A DNA stretch of 64,000 bases from Azolla caroliniana (taxonomy: Eukaryota; Polypodiophyta), in assembly GCA_043228905.1 (NCBI GenBank), contig JBHGNT010000011.1:11222001-11286000 (forward strand), given 5' to 3'. Shown here in pieces: positions 12,701 to 24,724 of the stretch (its first letter is position 1; each line of letters begins with the position of its first letter). The position numbers and the translations under genes are program-made. Under the pieces are notes generated by a model. The model worked only from the letters and a program-made list of their open reading frames with translations, was not told the DNA's origin and made no database searches.

Positions 12701-15700
12701 ACTGTCAAGAGTAGCTACCTACATGCCAATGATCAAAAGTTTTCACATGGCTACTAAAAGTATTGGCCTATTAAGAGGAAGTCTGGTGTATGCTATACTA
12801 GATGCATCATGATATTTGTAAAATATGTTCACACTTTATGAATAATCTCCTCAACCACCATATACAAATTGCATAGTTTAAAATATGATCCACTTCGAAT
12901 GGAATGTCTCAGATATCTTTCCCTATATAGCAGGGCTTTGATCAAAAGTTTTCACATGGCTACTAAAAGTCTTGGCCTATTAAGAGGAAGTCTGGTGTAT
13001 GCTATACTAGATGCATCATGATATTTGTAAAATATGTTCACATTTTATGAATAATCTCCTCAACCACCATATACAAATTGCATTGTTTAAAATATGATCC
13101 ACTTCGAATGGAATGTCTCAGATATCTTTCCCTATATAGCAGGGCTATAGGAACCCATAACCTTCAAGGCTATTTATTCCTTGGAGATCTTCCCAAAGTT
13201 TCACATGCAGTTCTGCAAACAGAGTTTATCTCGATGACACGTCAATATATTAGACTACCTCAGAAACATCAAAAAACACAGATCAAGAGCATACCAGATT
13301 CATAGATCGGGGTAATCGAAGCAATCCAGGTGGTCTATTTATAGAAGAACTTCTTTTTGTGTCATTATACCATATTGTCACATCAAAATTTTGCAAGGAA
13401 GTACTTCCAAAGTCATATGCTGTTCCAATTTAAATGTCCAAAAGCTTTATTTTATGATTTAAATAAGTAAAGCTTCATTCTTGGTTCACTAATTTTTTTC
13501 CAGAGCTGTGGGGTCAACAAGGTATACCTGCTGTTATTTCATTGATCATGTTTGCTGGATTTCCATTGAAATATCCTTGGTAAAGCTCTCGATTTATGCT
13601 AGTTGAGTTGTCACGCCACAACAACAATGTTTCCACACAACTGTAATCTGAGATAGTATATAATGTAATCCGAGTATTTCTTTTTCTGATGGATTAATTA
13701 CGATTATATAAAAAAAATTGCATCCACCAAATCTCCAAATTAAAGATTTCAATTGTGGTTGACTAAGCAAAAGATATATTGACATCTCTAAGAGGCAATT
13801 AGAACCAAGAAAAGATGCATCTTACAATGCTTTCCCCTCCTGAAGATTGATGAAAGAAAGATATATTGACATCTTTTAAGAGACCAAAATGGCCTATATG
13901 ACCAAATGAAAGATTACATCTTAACTGTTGTCTCATCTTTGAGAGCAACAAAAAAAAATGTTACTAAGTAAACCAATATAAACACTAGCAAGTAAAAAAT
14001 TAAATAAGATAAAACGTGACTAAAGAATCTTGTGATCAGTATATGTAAGATTCTCAAGTCAGATATATTGTAATGTTTTTCTTTGAAATATCTTAAGCAT
14101 TGGTTGATCTAGAATTGAGGGGTTGTTAGCCGGCCGGCAAGGGAAGTCCAGAATGGGAAACGGGGGATAATTAATAACGGGGAGCTGATTATATATATAT
14201 ATATAGAATTATTATGATTTGAGAAGCGAACGGACGGACCCGGAATCGGTATGCTGATCCGGATCCGGACCGGTTCGTAGCCGGTTGCCGGTTGGCACTG
14301 GTTTGTACCTAGAGCCGGAGACCTATAAAAGGGCCTGGTTAAATTGTAATCATTAGCGGATAATTAATAGAGTGTTGTTGTTCTGTATCTTAATCATTGT
14401 TAATTACCGTTCTGTGCTAAGTGTAAGTTATCCTACGCGTGTATTGTGACTAATGATCTTGCCGCTTAGTAACCAATTAGGGTTCCATTAATAGTCGGTC
14501 TAAATTTATCTCACCGCAACACCCCTTTGGTGAAGTGTCTCAAGGGGACACTCTGTGTTAGGCCATTGTCCGGCCCTAGCTATAACAGGGGTCTCCAAAG
14601 CGAGGGAAGCACCTTAGATGGCAGGAGATAATGGCTTTTATCCGTCAATGACAGGTGATAAGATCATGGTCCACAAGGCCGGGGCCTACACGGACAGAAA
14701 ATTGTTATTGCCCAATCAATTGTAACCCCTTTGCTGTCCTGTTTGGGAACCCATTTGTGTAGCCCTCGATTGACTTGTAGCATGAGTAAGAGTGATGGGC
14801 TAAAGAAAGTTGTGATTGCCTTTTTTTAATGAGCTTGTGTGGCTGTATTATTTTCCAACAACTTTTCCCTGTGTCGTAGCAAGAAAAACTCAAGCACATT
14901 GGTCCTCATATTACAATACCTTGCGTATTAAGCCAAAGCCTTGATTAACGAGGCAATGATATCTCCCTCTTATTTCATAAAAAACACTACAGCAATAAAC
15001 ATAGTGTTCTTCAAATTTCACTCCCTGCTAACACAAATGGTAAATTCTCTCTTCTATGGATGTTCATGCATATCTACCTATCTCAATCTCTAACTAATGT
15101 GATAAAGTTCGCAACTGCCCTATCACACTATGCAGCTATTAGGATAGATGTATGTCCATATAATATGGCTTGACAATGAACCCATCCTTCAATGTGTGTA
15201 AAAAGTGTCTTATAGGGAGGGGTCCATCTTCCTACCAAGTGATTTGACCTAGTGTATTCCAAATATAATAAATCCCATAGTTATTTGACCATAGATGTGA
15301 GTTTATGTGTGCTCAAATGAGATATGATTTTTTTCTTCAGATTATCTCCCACATAGGCTGGTTCAAATTGGAGAAATAAAAAGTTCTTAAGACAATTGTG
15401 AACAGAAATACTTATTAACACTGACTATGGAATGTATGAATGAGACGCGCAAGGAAATGGCTACAGGGACCAAGATAGAAATGCATCTCAACATCAAGAA
15501 TGTGAGAGCAACAGCTCTTCTAAATGTAACAAAGAATAATTCTAGAGGTGTGCGTCAAGAATATCAAAAGTACTGATCCCAGAGAAATATAAGCAGTTTG
15601 CTAGCCAGCACGTGAAAGAAATAGACTCATACCACACCACCTATCATGAGCATGCAAAGAGAGCCAAAGGCAGTGAACCGCAGGCACAAGATCCTCACAC

Positions 15701-18700
15701 ATACCCCAAGTAGGATCATGGCCGACACAGTCTGCCAATGTTCCCAAATGCAATCTGATATATTGTCTATTGTAACCCCTTTGTTCTGTCTTGGTAGGGA
15801 GCCTATTTGTGTGTCCCTTGATTGACTTGTAGCATTAGTAGGAGTGATGGGGCTAAAGAAAGTTGTGATTGTTCTTTGTCGATGAGCTTCCATGGTTGTA
15901 TTATTGTCCTTCAACAACTTTTCCCCATGTCTCTTGACTTCTACCAAGAAAAGTCCTAGGCATTGTTGGTCCTCGTATTCCATCACCTTGCATAGCAAGC
16001 CAAAGCCTTGTTTAAAGAGGCAATGGTATCTCCCTCTAATTTCATAAAAGACACTACAATGACAAACATAGTGTTCTCCAGATTCCACTCCTTGATGACA
16101 CAATTGGCAAATTCTTTCTTCTAGAGGTATTCATGTAATCTGCCTACCTCAATCTTTAACTGATGTGAGGATGTCCGCTTGCTGCCCTATCACACTGTGT
16201 CGTGCATAGGATAGATGGATGTCCATATAAGGTGGCCTAATGATTGGTTCATCCTCCAATGTGTGTAAGAAGTGTGTCTTACAGTGGGCCATCTTCGTAC
16301 CAAGTGAAATTATGGGACTGATCCATGTTATCATGTTTTCCAAGTTAATAATATCAGTTCGAATCACTCTATTCTTATCCACTTTGGTCATATTTAGATG
16401 GGGAGAGTCCAAGCTATATTCGAATGGGGGTAATACATTTATATTCATGCCATGTGACTCGAACCATTGCTGCATTTCAGCATACCAACAATGAATCTCC
16501 ATTTTCAGCCAGTTGTCTTGATGACATAAGTGCCAACCTTGGGTACCTTCGTTTCGGGAGCTCCCAAAGATGTTGGATACATGTCACTGATCGGAACAAT
16601 GCATCGGTGATTATTGGTGCTGCTCCCATCTCTGCCCAAATTATATCATGGGGCACCAATGCTTTGCTCCTTATCATGCGGGCAATCATTGACACTAGCA
16701 GTCTCTCTAAATCTTTCCAATGATTTGCCTTTTTAAGACTCGGTCCCCACATATCTACGCCATAGAGAAGAGTTGGTGTGATGTGTATCAAATAACCACA
16801 ACTTAGTTCGTGACTCTTGGAACTGCAAATGTGCACATTGTCTCTCGAGAGCACCAAGTGCTGCATATCCGCGAGAAAGTCAGGCACAAGCAGCCTCCCG
16901 TACGGAGAACCTAGGCCCTGTAAATGTTACTCCTAGGTATATGCAGAGAAACGAAAGCACCAAGGATTTCCTCGTTTCCCTAGGGCACTCGTCTTTCTTC
17001 AATTAGTTCCTTCGAGACATTGCTAGGTGGTATACTCCCTCATGCTGAATGATATACTACAGAGTTAACATACAGCCTTGTTTTACTACAAAACATAATA
17101 ATCTTAACGTACATAATACATATCAAAGTGCATGTTTCTTACAAGCATTCTCCCTGAAAGAAAGTGAATCCACACAGCAGCAGAATTTCTACTTTGGAGA
17201 TATAATGAAAAAGATGAATATATAAATATAATGGTATCAACCAGTAACAATCAATTGTAGGGAATTTTGATTATCATCTGGAGTTCCCAAATCTTGTAAC
17301 ATTTAATCTGTGTCCCAAACAAAGAATGGGAGAGAAAGTTTTTTTAGGAAGATAAGAGTAAAAAAGCATTTTGGTTTTGCTACTTGCATTGATGAGTTCA
17401 CATAAATAGTTTTAAATCGTTGAAAGGTCTCAGAGGCAATTGGGGTCATTTAGAAACATTAATACATCTTTCCTTCAACAAAATGCAAGGAAGAGAAAAG
17501 TTTATTAAAATGGATTCCAAAAGAGAATCCCAAGAAAATCTTACAAGAATAAGTAAGGCTTGAGCAGCTGGGTTGTAAGATATATATTTCGCGACCATTA
17601 TAAAATGCTGTCTCTAGGAAGTTGCTTGAAGGTATACCATAACGAGTTCCCTAGATGCTGCAAGGTTGTTAGTATAGCGACCCTTGAACAACAAAAAGAG
17701 GTTGGAAACATGTATGTTATTCTTGAAAAGATAAATGATTGCATAGCCTCATTTTGATTTAGAGATGAAATGATTTCTTACTGGTACTAGCTCAGCCAAT
17801 GTCAATAGCAAATCTGAAGTGTTTAATGAAGATGGGGTTGAAAAGAAACCAGATACAATCCCTGCAAAGGCGAAGAGACTCACATTCATTATTAATCTCA
17901 AGAAAATATCTCAAACATTAGTTTGAGATTTATTGATAAGTTGAATGAAAGTAATACCATCACCAATAGACTGATTTGTGCCAGTGTAAAGGAAGCTGGT
18001 GGGACAAGTTCCCCACCACCGACATGAAATATCTGGCAAGCCTGGAAACTCATCAATATGTTCATCAACTGCCCTATATGGAAATGATGGAACTTGAAGC
18101 ACTGCTGGCCAATGTGGTGGCTTTGGAATAGCACAAAAAATTGCCTGTGATGGAGTTGAATACTCTATACCACACATGTCTTTGCACACACTTGTATCAT
18201 TTGTGGGCACGCAAGAGCAGCCACATTGATGATTAGGCCCATTCAGAGCTTTGTTTATGATTACTTGGAATATGACAAGCAGTGTACATAATATTACCGG
18301 AAAACCGATCAAGCATATATTTGTGGCCATCTTACGTTTCTGTGTCAAGAAAAACAAGTAATAACAGGTGTTTCATTAGACTCTTAAAACATTCTTTTGA
18401 AGCTTCAAAATTCAAACATAACTAAAATAACGCAAGAAACAAAATTTTGCCTAGAAGGGGGCATAACTCTTACATACTTTATTAAATTTTAAATATACCA
18501 AATAATCACAAGAACATTATTTAAACTGTCAGCCCAAAAGTAGAGAAGACCCATTAATGTGTTCCAAAATTAGGGAACTTGCAATTATTTTCAGTTCTAG
18601 AAGGGGAATTAGCAATCATTAGTCACGTATCAAATAAATACTATTAATATAACCAGGATTAACCCGCTGATCATACATGCAATTAATCATATGTACCAAA

Positions 18701-21700
18701 TATGTACTATTAGCGTGTTATTTTGCCCTATGTGACATAACAAGTTACAGAACTACTTGGTTCCCTCATAAGATTTGGTCATAAAAACATAGCAGAAGTA
18801 TTCAAAAAGGTGATGCATGGTGTAGGTATAGAGATGCAATGTAATACATGATCCATAGATGTTTCTTTGCTCTTTTCTGAGAGTTTTCGATTTCTAGACA
18901 TAGTAGATGATTGCAGAGTTCAAGGATAACAAAAGCTTATCACTAATTGGCAAGAGGTCAATTATTATATACAGGATATTATCAATGAGACAGCTACTCA
19001 ATTTTTTTTGTCTAATCACATTAGGAGCTCAAACAAGGGGATGGAAGAAACAAAATAGCTGAAAGGAAGCTGGAAAATGGTCATCACTGTGACTATAATG
19101 GAAAAGGATAAGAGCTCAACACAAGAATGTCTCCACAAATGCCACGCTGCAAGTATCAAATGGAGGAGGATTATATTATAGAAATTTTTGAATTCAGATA
19201 ATACTTATCAATCATAAGTACCTATTAATAGAAATTGAAGCATCTACCCTTGGGTAACCAGGCATTTTCATGCAATACTTCCATAGGAATTTATTCGATT
19301 TCAAATGACTTTCATTCAGAGGTTTAAGCTATAAAACACCCCTATTCTTGTAGATTTGGAGGAACAACATGCATAGATTATATCCAAATAGTAATTGGGT
19401 TCAGTCGAAAAAGAGAAGGAAGGACTTTGATTGGATTAATTTCTGGTTCAACAGATTTCTGAACATTGGAAATCTTTTGAGAGGGTTCCTGGAACGCCAC
19501 AAGATAGGTTTAAACCATTCTCTACAACTTATATAGAATAATGCATTTTTCTTTCCTTCCATATCTGCTACAAACTAATCACGAGCAAATAATCCAGCTA
19601 GTAGCCCTAGGATAAGTGAAAGCAGAGTGAATTCCTTAATTGTTGCTTCGGTTATTGGGGTTCCATGTACCAGTTACACAAAACAAGGAAATGGCATTAC
19701 AACCCCTTGCTGTGTGTATAGAATACATTTCCTTGACTGACCTCCCTTTCATAATAAAAAGGAACAGCCACAATCTGAGTTACACTTTTCATGCAAAATG
19801 AGCAAAATTAAGTAAAAGAATATAACTCGGTAGAGTACTTTTACTGAATGTAAAGAGATTCATGACGCTCAAGAGTTTTTAGTTATTAATAAAGGAAATA
19901 TGCAGCATTAGATAGCACAACTGTTTTTTTCTGAAGAAAAGAGAGCTCTATATCATCATACAAAAGTCCTTCAGAATACTCATGTGAATTAATTCTAAGA
20001 GAAGTACAAAGCATACCATGTACAACAGTTGTAGCCAAAAACCTCAGCTATAACACAGAGACACTATTCAAAATAAACTACAGTTGTGTATATCACCATG
20101 TACTAATATCAAACAAGAAACCAAACAAAGAGATGACAACGCCCCAAGCTTTTGAAAAAGACTGACTTCTTTCTTCAGTCGCTGGCCAAGGAAAAACTAG
20201 CTGATGCATCCCACCGATTCTTCAGAATATTAATCACCTAAGCCCAAAACTCAAACACTGGTCAATTTTGGTGCTCTAAAGGACATGAGAACACCAATTC
20301 TCCCGACACGCCAAAGCAAAATACTAGCAACTGTGCAGAAGACTGTATCCCTGTAGTGATCCCCAGAGTCATCAAGTGCAATCAATCCTAACATCCCTGT
20401 GGAATACCTGGAAAGTGCCAAAATAAAGACAGGGTCTGAGAAATTCCCCTAGAGTATAATTGAAGAACACAGCTCTTAACTCCATATTGTAGCATTATTT
20501 GTCATCTTTGTGCAAAATTTGCAAACTATATAGACATGATCAATGTATCTTGGAACTATGCCATCACATTCTATTCTACAAAAGCTATCTATAGTCACAA
20601 TCTACAACTGAGAACACATCAAAGTGCTATCTCCATAGACTATGGAAACATCAAAGTCGACTTTTACAAACCTTATTGGCTCATTATGGGGTTTCCTAGC
20701 ATATTCACGTGTATATTATTGCCAAAAAATTTCATAAATGAGACCACAAACACACACCAAAGATCCTCTTACACTCCTAACTTATTGTGTATTTTTCTAT
20801 CGTATTCACACATACATTCTTGCATAAGAATCTGGACATTACTAATAATATAACTTCACTATATGATAAACAATGTGATTATAGATATGATTGCACAAGA
20901 ATGCATCTACATATATAATTATATTAATCCACAAAGTCATGATTATGCTCTAAAAGAAATGTGTTTTCCACGTTAACATATTAACATATATGATTGCACA
21001 CTGGCCAAAATAACACACAAAGACATGAGTATATTCCAAAAATTTGTGATTTCACATCAACATATATTATGATCACACAAAAAGTGTCTACAAAAAACCT
21101 AATTTTACATATTTCACCTCGTAGACATGATTGTATTTAAAAAATGTGATTTTTCGAGACTTTATATTTGATTAACACATGTATTATGATTGCACAAAAA
21201 CTATCTGCATAAATCATGATTTAACATATTCCATAAGATTTCGAGATTATATACAACATGAACTACGATTGACAAGAATTATGCAAAGTCATGTGATTAA
21301 CAAATCCCAAACACCTTTGATCCACATATATCCAAAACAAATATGATCCCCATATTAACTAACCTACAAATACACGGTTATAAAAGGATTTCAAATTTAA
21401 AATATCCATCACAGAAAAAACTATCCATCACAGAAAATCCATTTTGGCATATTCCAAATCAATTCAAAACTATCAACTACAAAAAATATATATGCTCTAA
21501 TGTTTTCAAGATTATATGCACGTGTGTGTGTGAATGTAGGTAGGTAGGTAGGTATATATGTTTGTGTGTACGTGAGATCAAAGTTAATATACCAAATACA
21601 TGATTCATTTATATAAAACCCGGAAAAATATCGACCTGAAGACGCAGAAGGATACGAGAGTTAAGAGCATATTCCAGAGAGTAACCTGGAAAATGACATT

Positions 21701-21763
21701 TTTTCGAAGCAGAGCGTTGGCTTGCATCCGGAAGGAAGTGGTGAGGATTCGATCCATGGCCAT
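6717..21763 (-). CDS. ABCA: ABCA-subfamily (ATH-type) ABC transporter, 5' exons only
   Basis: N-terminal half of a half-size plant ABCA transporter, a membrane protein expected to move lipid-type substrates. Six exons can be joined: 21763-21686 (ATG; QANALLRKNVIFQ), 18339-17958 (KRKMATNICLIGFP, first membrane helix, then Cys-rich loop CGCSCVP), 17861-17782, 11638-11480 (SEMPKLTTHIMLDFSSLLG), 8458-8296 (ALVYEKQQKLRI-type block, here ATLVYEKQQKLRIMMKMHGL) and 6842-6717 (FYFVYINLQIAMGFL). GT-AG sites and phases agree at every adjacent junction. In relatives the extracellular loop is longer (a segment with CVQGL and LWR). I found no exon for it between 11,639 and 17,781, although splicing 17782 to 11638 keeps the frame. 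ATP-binding cassette exons would lie left of the window. It could be functional or a decaying copy. Confidence 0.8.
6846..8295. other. ABCA intron, no feature seen
   Basis: Intron between ABCA exons 8458-8296 and 6842-6717. AT-rich; I see no repeat family or coding segment in it. Confidence 0.5.
8636..10990 (-). mobile_element. LINE copy inside ABCA intron
   Basis: Decayed minus-strand LINE. A GAAA tail at 8,639-8,658 is followed by the shared 3' motif, a duplicated 3' untranslated block (8,825-9,238), the ORF2 C-terminal region (about 9,240-9,580), and RT remains at 10,000-10,945. The RT piece shows LYADDIVLNF near 10,330-10,350 and, upstream, HYRTNLIGHSL and RFPKGFTTMDHI. The stretch 9,580-10,000 is only weakly alignable to the other copies. 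Not coding-competent. Confidence 0.75.
8825..9238. repeat. 207-bp tandem duplication in LINE 3' UTR
   Basis: Two adjacent copies beginning CACATGTGAGATTCTCAAG at 8,825 and 9,032 (period 207), nearly identical. Other LINE copies here (for example at 14,050-14,690, once its inserted LTR is ignored) have a single unit, so the doubling belongs to this copy. Confidence 0.8.
11010..11400 (-). mobile_element. two decayed LINE 3'-tail fragments
   Basis: Two short minus-strand LINE ends in a row. One begins at about 11,014 with GAAAGAAAGATATG and AAAATGGCCTATGAAACC. The other is near 11,285-11,370 with GCCAAAATGGCCTAGAAGACC. Between them is a piece of the 3' untranslated block seen at 8,870-9,230. 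No coding sequence. Confidence 0.6.
12001..12415. repeat. diverged tandem duplication, about 208 bp
   Basis: Two imperfect copies: AACAGATCAAATATGCT occurs at about 12,010 and again at 12,219. Both are followed by AAAGAAAATGCATGGAG-type sequence, and both end in a CTTCTTCTATTCTA run. It lies in an ABCA intron; no function is evident. Confidence 0.65.
12731..13148. repeat. 209-bp near-perfect tandem duplication
   Basis: The unit starting GATCAAAAGTTTTCACATGG at 12,731 is repeated at 12,940 (period 209) with only a few differences, for example TATTGGCC versus CTTGGCC. This looks like a recent unequal event inside an ABCA intron. Open frames over it are chance frames. Confidence 0.85.
13762..15300 (-). 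mobile_element. LINE copy inside ABCA intron (interrupted by solo LTR)
   Basis: Minus-strand LINE 3' part. A short decayed tail lies at 13,762-13,845. A main tail starts at about 13,850 with the shared 3' motif (CCAAAATGGCCTATATGACC). The 3' untranslated block and the ORF2 C-terminal region follow up to about 15,230. The block is interrupted at 14,124-14,587 by an LTR. Frames are broken. Confidence 0.75.
14124..14587. mobile_element. solo LTR (TGTTA...TAACA), 5-bp target duplication
   Basis: 464-bp LTR starting TGTTAGCCGG and ending CTATAACA, with a perfect 5-bp inverted end and the 5-bp target duplication GGGGT on both sides (14,119-14,123 and 14,588-14,592). Removing it restores the LINE 3' block seen in the other copies. 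A TATA box (CCTATAAAAGGG) at about 14,323-14,334 points to transcription on the plus strand. The ends suggest a copia-type LTR. No internal region remains, as expected after LTR-LTR recombination. Confidence 0.85.
15301..15764. other. ABCA intron stretch, unassigned
   Basis: Between two LINE copies. I recognise no gene or repeat here. A minus-strand frame continuing from the LINE at 15,770 into this stretch (hydrophobic end, TVSAMILLGVC) is most likely chance read-through. Confidence 0.35.
15765..16945 (-). mobile_element. LINE ORF2 3' fragment
   Basis: Minus-strand piece from the post-RT region (16,887-16,480: TLLYGVDMWGPSL, SMIARMIRSK) through FLHTLEDEPI to the zinc-knuckle end (about 16,100: CHQGVESGEHYVCHCSVF, the C-C-H-C pattern of LINE C-termini). 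Fewer breaks than most copies here. It lacks the RT, the endonuclease and the extreme 3' tail. Confidence 0.75.
18340..21685. other. ABCA first intron, no gene seen
   Basis: A 3.3-kb AT-rich first intron. Apart from a short GTAG repeat at 21,536-21,553 I see no coding segment, transposon end or RNA gene. Confidence 0.5.
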
Positions 21764-23935
21764 CGCAGAGAGACAAACAGACGGACGGACAGACAGAAAA
21801 TGTATGCAAACAAAAAACAAACGAGAAAATAAAGCGAAGATGAAAAATTCGTCTCCTGTTTTATCCTTTTCTGGTAAGGTTAAAAAGGGAGGGAAAAAAT
21901 AACAGAAAATTAGCTTGATTATGTTTAATTTCCAATTAATTCGTGGCCTACCCCTCGCCCCCAAGGAAACAAAACAAAACCTCTTGTTTTTTTCTGAATT
22001 GCCGAGATGCCCCTCCACTCTAATTAGTCCGTCTGTGTCCGTCACCTCGCTTGTAATTTGCTTCGGCTTCTCGTTACAAACGATTTACTTCTTGGGTGCC
22101 ACATAATGGTACATTATCGTCGTTAGCTTGTGATTGCTCTCCACAAGCTCATCAATCATCGGTCTATTACTGCCCATCATTGCGTCTTCACTGATCAGGT
22201 TATATTCAAGAACAGATTATCATTGTTACATTAATTACATCGATTTGCATTGTGTGCCTAAGTAGAGAACGGAACTTTCGTAATTCTGAAAAATCGAGAG
22301 GTATCCTCCAGAACATGGTCATTTTCTATTAATATTGTGTTTCGCATCATAAATAGACGTCAACTAAAAAGGTTAAAAGGTATGTGAAAATTGAAATGAT
22401 CATAAAAAAGAGAATGCAGAAATTTTATGAGGACTTTATAAGGTTTCATCAAAATGTTGTTAAATTTTTGGAAGTTACAAGTCCGTTCCTTTTTCACACT
22501 ACTAGTTAATAGCAATTTAACATAATCAAACAAAAATCAATGCAAAGAGCAAGTAATACCCAATCATTATACTCATCACCAATTAAACTTGTTTTTTTAT
22601 TATTTATACATGACCATTCGGATGCATTATGTATATATGTAGTTGTGTTTCCTAGCTACTTTTGATTGACATTTATAATGCATTAATTAGTTATTGCCTA
22701 CACTAAACTAGCTATCATGCTTCATGGTAAATAGTGGGGCATTAATTGATAGCTAACTACACTATTGTTTATAAATAATTATGCATCAATCCTCACCTCA
22801 CAATCACATATCTATAAAAGGTTATAAATTATAATATATATACACATTGCAACGTATCTTAAGGATTATGGGGTTATGAGTCTTCTTCAAAGAAGTTATG
22901 ATATCAAATCTTTACGATGAGTATGGAATTTTGTATTTGTGCTCATGTTCAAATCTTTGGAATAATTGTGGCATTTTGTTGATATGTCTATGATAATGAT
23001 ATACCGTCCATCTATATATTTCTTACGATTGATCTTGATAGCTCTCAAGTGAAAATCCCATGATTTTTGCAACTTAACCCCACAATTACTAACCAAATCG
23101 ATATAAGTCTACATGTAATTTGAGGCTAGCATTATTGCAAAGCTTCAAGAAATTTCGCAATGAGTCTAACGAAAATAATTATGAATGGTTGATCACACTC
23201 AAATAAAGTAACAACAAACATACATAATCAACCATCATCTTTAGAGTCTACATACGTACTCTTCCAAATGATCATAATTAAAAATAACATACTAGTAGGT
23301 ATCAAGAAAATTAAGATCTTGGCTAGTAAATAAAGCTTATGTTTCTAAAAATTAGGACAATGCCTACTTTTTAATAGGAGCATAGTAGCAACTAAATGTT
23401 CTAATTAGCATAAAACATTTCCTCACAATTGCAAAAGAATAGTTATAATCTTGCGCATCATTCTTCAAGGTTTAGCCATGCACGTGCAACTTAAGATCTT
23501 GGTTAGTGAATAAAGCTTATGTGTCTCACACTTAGGACAATGCCTACTTTTCAATAAGAGCATTAGTAGCAATTAGATGTTCTCATTAGCCCAAAACATT
23601 TCATCACAATAACAAAGAAATAGTTATAATCTAAAGTTGTTTAGCCATTGTGATGCTTTTTTGGATAAGGGGTCATAATCTTGTGTATGTTTTTTTAATG
23701 GTTTCGCCATGTGTGTAATCTTAAGTTGTCACATGATCAAGGGGCCAACTTTGAGCAACACATCATAAGGGTATTTTTGAAAAAGAACAAAACAAACTAT
23801 TTGGAAATATGAATGTATGTAGCCGTGTTTTAGTAATTGTACTTGAGATGATATATACATGTATACATATGTGATTTATTTGCATTAAATATATGGAATA
23901 AGTATCGCTAATAAGTAAGCATATTCTTGGGTCAG
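21764..23935. other. intergenic, upstream of ABCA
   Basis: Upstream flank of the minus-strand ABCA gene. The first 100 bases hold an ACAGACGG-type simple repeat that would be 5' leader. No convincing coding sequence. From 22,200 on it is very AT-rich. Confidence 0.45.
23311..23640. repeat. diverged tandem duplication, about 180 bp
   Basis: TTAAGATCTTGG followed by TAAATAAAGCTTATG at 23,311 recurs at 23,491 as TTAAGATCTTGG and GAATAAAGCTTATG. Both copies continue through AGGACAATGCCTAC. A third, partial echo (TAATCTTGTGTATG and TTTCGCCATG) follows near 23,670-23,720. Confidence 0.7.
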
Positions 23936-24520
23936 ACTATACAACTGCAGTTGAACGGTTCCCTATGCAATGGCTAACGGACATTGGCCATCCTTGACAA
24001 GGTGCTCAATACCTTTTGGAAGGGTCTCTAGCGTCTCCATGGGCTTGAGAAAATCAAGCTATATTGGTGGCAAATTGGCCATAACATGATACTCATTGGC
24101 GAATGGCTAGGTAAACGTGGCGACCCGATAGCTTGCCCACTCTATTCTTCACCTATTGAGACTCCTAAGGCATTGTTTGTGGGATTGCCCTCAAGCTAAG
24201 AGGGTATAGGATAGGGTGACTTGCCTCCTAATTGCTTGCAAAGTGGAAGGAACAACATCGTGCAACACAACGGCTTAGATCAATATCTCGGTTGATAGTT
24301 TGATGGATGCCTTCAATGCAAACATTTGGTGCTATGAATGCATACGAGGTAAACTCATCAAGACCCGATTTGAGAGAGGCTCGAAGACCGCATCCCATTG
24401 GTTTCGGGAGATTTGGATGTTGATCGCAAGCTTCACCTGGTTGTATGTATGAAAAGCACGTTACCTAAAGGTCTTCCAAGTTCTTGCATGCCCCTCGAAT
24501 GAACAGATCATGGATATATG
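23936..24520 (+). pseudogene. LINE zf-RVT (RT zinc-binding) fragment
   Basis: Plus-strand remnant of the zinc-binding domain that follows the reverse transcriptase in plant LINEs. Visible are IGHNMILIGEWLGKRGDP and CPLYSSPIET. After a frameshift near 24,165 come RHCLWDCPQAKRV, a stop, and DRVTCLLIACKV. The pattern C..C...ET..H.LWDCP is the zf-RVT signature. This family differs from the minus-strand LINEs on the left. Confidence 0.7.
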
Positions 24521-24724
24521 GTTCACGATTATCAACTGCCTATGTGGCCAATTGGACAAGCTTTGCAGCCGCTCCAACAATGTGGTCACTACCCCTTTGC
24601 ACTTCTAGCAGAAATGGTGGAACACGTCGACGGTGACACAAGGAGGAAATGGCATGAGGTGGAACTACCAGCCCCCACAATGTTTGTTTCCTACTCACCT
24701 CCCACCCTCCCTTTGTCGTAGGCC

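Noticed and set aside
20536-20853. 105-codon open frame in ABCA intron 1
   Set aside because: AT-rich with no domain; antisense to the host intron.
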